A stretch of 9,755 nucleotides of DNA from Planctomycetota bacterium (GTDB lineage Bacteria; Planctomycetota; Planctomycetia; Pirellulales; Pirellulaceae), in assembly GCA_026692885.1 (NCBI GenBank), contig JAPLNJ010000869.1, positions 1 to 9,755 of the forward strand, read 5' to 3'. Under the pieces are notes generated by a model. The model saw nothing but the letters and a program-made list of their open reading frames with translations. It ran no database searches and was not told the origin of the DNA. Of this stretch, positions 6,571-9,755 are shown one piece after another. Every line of letters starts with the position of its first letter. Position 1 is the stretch's first letter. Made by a program: the position numbers and the translations under genes.

Positions 6571-6629
6571 GTAGGTCAGGCTTTCCAGCCTGACGTCAGG
6601 CTGACGTCAGCCTGGAAAGGCTGACCTAC
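6571..6629. repeat. 59-bp near-perfect palindrome between kinase and polyferredoxin genes
   Basis: Arms 6571-6599 and 6601-6629 match at 27 of 29 positions around a single central G at 6600. Each arm reads GTAGGTCAG-CTTTCCAG-CTGACGTCAG with one variable base at two places. The outer part resembles the core of the family B element (GTAGGTCGGCCTTTCCAG). It starts 26 bp beyond the polyferredoxin stop codon, so it may mark the end of that operon's transcript. It codes for nothing. Confidence 0.85.
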
Positions 6630-6654
6630 TTCTGGCCCTCAGGCAATCCTGCTG

Positions 6655-8364
6655 TTACCTTTTGCCATACGGATTGCCGCTGTCGCTCGCCTCGCCCGTA
6701 GGAATCACTTCGGCTTCGCGCGAGACCGCTTCGTCGTCACTGCGGCTTTCATTGGTGCTGAAGACACGAATACCCGGTCGGTCCTTGAGCGGACACTTGT
6801 TTTCGCAAATTCCGCAACCGGTGCACCGACTGACGTCGACGCGAGGTTGTTTGATCTTGAGCTTCTCGCCAGCGCGGTTGGTGATCTCCGCCTCACTGAC
6901 GTAGATCGCTTTGTCGGGCACCGGGCAATGCTCTTCGCAGACGATGCACTCGCGGCCGAAGGCGTAGGGGATACAGCGGGTCACATCGAAGAAGGCCAGC
7001 CCGATTCGCACTTGCTGCTTCGCTTCGACCGTCAGCGGCCGGATGGCCTCGGTCGGACAGACGTGGCTGCAGGCCGTGCACTCGGACTCGCACCAGCCCA
7101 GACGCGGCACCAGCCGCGGCGTCCACAAGCCTTCCAGTCCAGCCTCCCACAGAGCCGGCTGCAGCCCGTGCGTCGGACAAACTCGCAGGCATAGGCCACA
7201 AGCCGTGCAGCGTTGCAGAAATTCCCGCTCCGGCCACGCGCCGGGCGGACGGATCAGCTCCGCTTCCAGCAGCGCGCCGCGAGCTTGCGGGCTGATGCGG
7301 ATCAGACACAGTCCGGCCAAGCCACCTAGCGTGGCCCCGAGCACGGCACGGCGCGACAGATCGAGGCCCTCGGCGACCGGTTCCTTGCGCCAGGGCGGGG
7401 CCCAAGTGAAGGTGAGACTCTCCCGTCGGCAGGAGTCGGTGCAGTTCAGGCAGCCGAAACATTCCGCCGCCTTCCACTGGTCGCCGGGCGCGCGGGCCGC
7501 AGCACCGTGACAGGCCATTCCGCAGAGGTCACACTGGTTGCAGTTCTCCGCTTGCACCGCCCGCCGTAACAGCGGCCGCCAGGAGCACAGACCCAGCAAC
7601 GCACCGAGCGGGCAGAGGTAGCGGCACCAGTACCGGGGCCGATAACGGTTCAATCCCAACGTGAGCAGGAACAGCCCCAGAATCAGGCCGCTGCCCAGGA
7701 ACGCCTGGGTGCCCTGCCCGAACACCCGATCCCGCATCCAGCCATAGAGCGGTTCGCTTACGTAGTCCCGGACGACGCCATGGACCGGCTGGACCACCGC
7801 GCGGGCCGGTCCCGGCAGCGTGTCGGGCTCGAAGTGATAAATGGCCGTCGACGGCGTCTGGACACCCCATTGGGCCGCGGGCAGCAGGGCCGTCGTCGTG
7901 GTCCGGTACAAGAGCACCAGCGGATCGAAGATGGTCACCCAGTGGACTCGGAACAAAGCCATCACCAGGAAGCCGATCAGCAGCAAGTACTTGGTCCGCT
8001 GCCAGGGCGACCAGTGATCGCGGCGTTGGCGGTCCGGCCAGATCCAGAACAGCACTCGGCCAGTCAGCGCGTGCAGCGTGCCCAGCGGACAGACCCACCC
8101 GCAGAAAACCCGTCCCAGAACCAGCGTGAGCACGACCAGCCCCAGCGAAGCTAGCAGCAACACCGGCGCCGTGTGGGCCGACAGCCACGTGGCCAGCAGG
8201 AGCAGCGGATCGATCAGGAAGAACGCTTTCAGCCACGTGCTCGGCCGCTCCCCGCCAGGGCTGGCCGTGGTCCCGATGACCCCGGCCAAAAACGCCAGCA
8301 GGAACACCATCTGCACCAACCGGCGCGCGGGCACCGCGCGCCAGATCGAGCGGCGGCGGCTCAT
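6655..8364 (-). CDS. Membrane polyferredoxin, NapH-NapG-like fusion
   Basis: A 569-aa iron-sulfur membrane protein. The first half resembles NapH/CcoG-type quinol-linked proteins: helices at about 17-34, 66-84, 125-142 and 220-238, a CX3CP motif at Cys88/Cys92 and another at Cys247/Cys251, then two [4Fe-4S] motifs (Cys275/278/281/285 and Cys302/305/308/312). Residues 337-357 (starting LSRRAVLGATLGGLAGL) look like a Tat signal or membrane helix. After it comes a NapG-like part with four more cluster motifs: Cys386/389/392/396, Cys425/429/432/436, Cys464/473/476/480 and Cys514/517/520/524. In E. coli NapH and NapG are separate and pass electrons from quinol to periplasmic nitrate reductase; no Nap catalytic subunit is present here. 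The start overlaps the stop of the DUF362 gene by 4 bp (ATGA), so translation is probably coupled; no separate strong ribosome-binding site is seen. Electron transfer is a firm call; the physiological partner is unknown. Confidence 0.88.
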   Translation of the reverse strand: MSRRRSIWRAVPARRLVQMVFLLAFLAGVIGTTASPGGERPSTWLKAFFLIDPLLLLATWLSAHTAPVLLLASLGLVVLTLVLGRVFCGWVCPLGTLHALTGRVLFWIWPDRQRRDHWSPWQRTKYLLLIGFLVMALFRVHWVTIFDPLVLLYRTTTTALLPAAQWGVQTPSTAIYHFEPDTLPGPARAVVQPVHGVVRDYVSEPLYGWMRDRVFGQGTQAFLGSGLILGLFLLTLGLNRYRPRYWCRYLCPLGALLGLCSWRPLLRRAVQAENCNQCDLCGMACHGAAARAPGDQWKAAECFGCLNCTDSCRRESLTFTWAPPWRKEPVAEGLDLSRRAVLGATLGGLAGLCLIRISPQARGALLEAELIRPPGAWPEREFLQRCTACGLCLRVCPTHGLQPALWEAGLEGLWTPRLVPRLGWCESECTACSHVCPTEAIRPLTVEAKQQVRIGLAFFDVTRCIPYAFGRECIVCEEHCPVPDKAIYVSEAEITNRAGEKLKIKQPRVDVSRCTGCGICENKCPLKDRPGIRVFSTNESRSDDEAVSREAEVIPTGEASDSGNPYGKR

Positions 8365-9299
8365 GAAACGGTCAGCTCGCGCAGGGCCAGCGAACGGTAG
8401 TCGATCTTGCCGAGTCCGTACTCCTGGCCTTTCACGATCGAAGCGATCTCCGCCGGTTGCTTGCCCATGAGCTCGGCGCCCCAGGCATCCAAGGCCACGA
8501 TATCCACACCGGCCGCCAGCATCAGCTTAGTCTCGACGTCTTCCAGTTTGCCACCCTTGGGGCCGTGGGCCTTGAGGATGCGGGTCGCGTCCAGCACGCA
8601 CAGCTTCGGCTGCATGAACTTCGCCAAGTCGGCGATGCTGGTGGGCAGCGACTGGTGAAAGACGTTGCGTTTCAGAACGACACCCATGTAGTTCTTCATA
8701 CACAACGTGGCGTTGGCCAAGACGTGATGCTTGACGATCGGCACGTTGATCACCAAGTCGCACTCGAGGATCTCCGGGTACACAGGGATGTTCTTGACGT
8801 GCTCGCCCTTGATCGCCATTTCCTTGAACCGTGACTCGTCCAGGAACACGACCTTGGCACCGAGCTTCTTAGCCGCCGCGGCGATGCCGCTAGCTTCGTA
8901 GGCGTTCGGCGCCTTATCGCAGGGGTTGTCGCCCACCTTGACCGTTTTCGCCCCGGCTTCCAGACAGAGCCGGACCAACGTGGCGACCACGTCGGGGTTG
9001 GTGTTGGCGGCCTGTTCGGGCTTGCGATCCCAGCCGATGTTGGGCTTGATCCAGACGACCGAGCCGCGGCTTACGAACCGTTTCATACCCCCCAGAGCCT
9101 CGATCGCCTGTTCGGTCAGCTTCGCGGCAGCGCTGGCGAATTCGGCTTCGGCCGGTGGCGTCGGACCAGTCCAGCGCATGATGGACATGTCGGCTGGTTT
9201 GCTCTCCGCCGCGGCAGCCAGCAAACGCTCGGGCCGCAGGGCCAAGAGGCCAGCCGCCGCCGCAGAATGAACCATGAAAGCTCTTCGAGAGTGCAACAT
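8361..9299 (-). CDS. Tat-exported DUF362 domain protein
   Basis: A 312-aa protein with a twin-arginine signal: SRRAFM at residues 4-9, then a hydrophobic stretch (about 10-21), with likely cleavage near the AAAA at 28-31. The mature part is a DUF362 domain: VVWIKPNIGW (81-90), NTNPDVV (99-105), VGDNPC (122-127), ASGIAAAAKKLGAKVVFLDE (136-155), then the family hallmark VPIVKHHVLANATLCMKNYMG (186-206), and VLDATRILKAHGP (235-247). The function of DUF362 proteins is not established. Some carry ferredoxin clusters, but this one has none and only scattered cysteines (112, 127, 180, 200, 234). It is the first gene of an operon with the polyferredoxin, overlapping it by ATGA, so the two products probably work together at the membrane or in the periplasm. 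A textbook ribosome-binding site (9304-9311) fixes the start. Confidence 0.88.
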   Translation of the reverse strand: MLHSRRAFMVHSAAAAGLLALRPERLLAAAAESKPADMSIMRWTGPTPPAEAEFASAAAKLTEQAIEALGGMKRFVSRGSVVWIKPNIGWDRKPEQAANTNPDVVATLVRLCLEAGAKTVKVGDNPCDKAPNAYEASGIAAAAKKLGAKVVFLDESRFKEMAIKGEHVKNIPVYPEILECDLVINVPIVKHHVLANATLCMKNYMGVVLKRNVFHQSLPTSIADLAKFMQPKLCVLDATRILKAHGPKGGKLEDVETKLMLAAGVDIVALDAWGAELMGKQPAEIASIVKGQEYGLGKIDYRSLALRELTVS

Positions 9300-9303
9300 C
9301 GTG

Positions 9304-9311
9304 ACCTCCTT
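9304..9311 (-). promoter_or_regulatory. Strong ribosome-binding site of the DUF362 gene
   Basis: On the minus strand AAGGAGGT, a full match to the anti-16S consensus, ends 4 nt before the ATG at 9299. It drives translation of the operon's first gene, while the second gene depends on the ATGA overlap. Confidence 0.85.
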
Positions 9312-9391
9312 GCGCGGCGCATGGCCGCACCTATGAATCTAAATCGGTTGGTTGCGTTGACAGACGGAATACCCCCGGCCGACAGTGCTGG

Positions 9392-9526
9392 GGCGAGCGG
9401 CAGGAAATAACTTACCCAACTTAATGTAGGATGGTCTTCCAAGACCGTCCCGAATGTAGGATGGTCTTCCAAGACCGTCCCGATCGGCCTGGAAAGGCCG
9501 CCCTACGGGTAAGCTATTTCCTGCCC
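9392..9526. mobile_element. MITE-like element (family B), copy 2, inverted and partly degraded
   Basis: Its reverse complement is collinear with the element at 1944-2054. The left terminus GGCGAGCGGCAGGAAATAACTTACCC-like segment begins at 9392. The right side reads GGGTAAGCTATTTCCTGCC and ends near 9525, missing the terminal GCTCGCC. The core carries the same AGGATGGTCTTCCAAGACCG palindrome, here duplicated in tandem. CTGG occurs at both borders (9388-9391 and 9527-9530), only weakly suggestive of a target duplication. It lies in the leader of the DUF362 gene and could influence operon expression. Confidence 0.6.
9423..9482. repeat. Perfect 30-bp tandem duplication inside element B copy 2
   Basis: 9423-9452 and 9453-9482 are identical 30-bp units beginning AATGTAGGATGG and ending GACCGTCCCG. 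Each unit holds the palindrome GGTCTT-CC-AAGACC. The copy at 1944-2054 has one unit, so this is a copy-specific expansion. Confidence 0.95.
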
Positions 9527-9597
9527 CTGGCCTAAGGCCGAGGCGGGCGGCCGCCACCTTTTCCTGCTCGCCAAGCAACGTTCAAGAATCGGGCACG

Positions 9598-9753
9598 CTA
9601 GGACCAGAGCCGCTCAGGATAGTCGCCGCGGGCGATCAGGTCGCGGAGGCTGGCGATGACGACGGGCTTGTCGTTGCGATAGGTGACACCGAACCAGGAA
9701 GCGTCGGTGGCCAACACTTTGACGCGGGCCTGGTTCTGTCGGACGAGTTGGCC
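9598..9753 (-). CDS. 3' end of a probable sugar-phosphate nucleotidyltransferase (partial)
   Basis: The last 51 codons of a minus-strand gene are visible, ending in TAG at 9598-9600; the start lies beyond the right edge. The peptide includes VKVLATDASWFGVTYRNDKP and ends ARGDYPERLWS. The pattern WFGVTY-x-x-DKP followed by a LI-x-x-G-x-YPERLW ending recalls the C-terminus of NTP-transferase-like sugar-phosphate nucleotidyltransferases in planctomycetes and related bacteria. This is from memory of family endings, and the catalytic part is not visible. The coherent amino-acid composition and clean stop support a real gene. It has the same orientation as the DUF362 operon, but 298 bp of repeat-bearing DNA separates them, so co-transcription is uncertain. 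Confidence 0.6.
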   Translation of the reverse strand, partial: GQLVRQNQARVKVLATDASWFGVTYRNDKPVVIASLRDLIARGDYPERLWS

Positions 9754-9755
9754 GA

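Noticed and set aside
9357..9362. Perfect TTGACA box on the plus strand
   Set aside because: No -10-like hexamer occurs 16-19 bp downstream and no plus-strand gene follows.
9339..9578. Minus-strand open frame of 79 codons upstream of the DUF362 gene
   Set aside because: It consists almost entirely of the family B repeat and its 30-bp duplication; the translated repeats (GLGRPSYI twice) reflect the DNA duplication, not a protein.

Overview
The window looks like a chromosomal segment of a high-GC bacterium, most likely a planctomycete of the Pirellulales type. That assignment is inference. It rests on intergenic DNA crowded with GC-rich inverted repeats of a kind common in planctomycete genomes (GGGAGGGCGA…TCGCCCTCCC, GTAGGTC-GGC-TTTCCAG, GACGCGTCAGCGAGGAA, GGTGGGC-ACA-GCCCACC), and on the mix of genes. 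Six genes are complete and a seventh is cut by the right edge.

Layout from left to right. (1) 1-229 has no gene I can support and ends in a GC-rich hairpin. (2) 230-1777, minus: an FtsX/LolC-LolE type ABC transporter permease. (3) 1778-2121: a repeat block in which a small MITE-like element appears to sit inside the arm of another inverted repeat. (4) 2122-3708, minus: class II lysyl-tRNA synthetase, lysS. (5) 3709-3909: a divergent promoter region. (6) 3910-4851, plus: cysteine synthase, cysK. (7) 4852-5111: a convergent intergenic region made almost entirely of nested palindromes. (8) 5112-6446, minus: a PAS-domain sensor histidine kinase of the NarL/HisKA_3 type with no response regulator nearby. 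(9) 6447-6654: a probable kinase promoter and a 59-bp near-perfect palindrome. (10) 6655-8364 and 8361-9299, minus: a two-gene operon with a 4-bp ATGA overlap. It encodes a Tat-exported DUF362 protein followed by a 569-aa membrane polyferredoxin that looks like a natural NapH-NapG fusion. (11) 9300-9597: a second copy of the MITE-like element in opposite orientation, with an internal 30-bp tandem duplication. (12) 9598 to the edge, minus: the last 51 codons of a gene resembling the C-terminus of a sugar-phosphate nucleotidyltransferase.

The housekeeping genes (lysS, cysK, the permease) are ordinary. The most interesting part is the DUF362 and polyferredoxin operon. It could form a membrane-to-periplasm electron-transfer route, because the fusion carries six ferredoxin-type [4Fe-4S] motifs plus two CX3CP motifs and an internal Tat-like/transmembrane segment at the fusion joint. 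The second point of interest is the repeat population, which shows insertion of one repeat family into another. No CRISPR array, tRNA, rRNA or transposase gene was seen.
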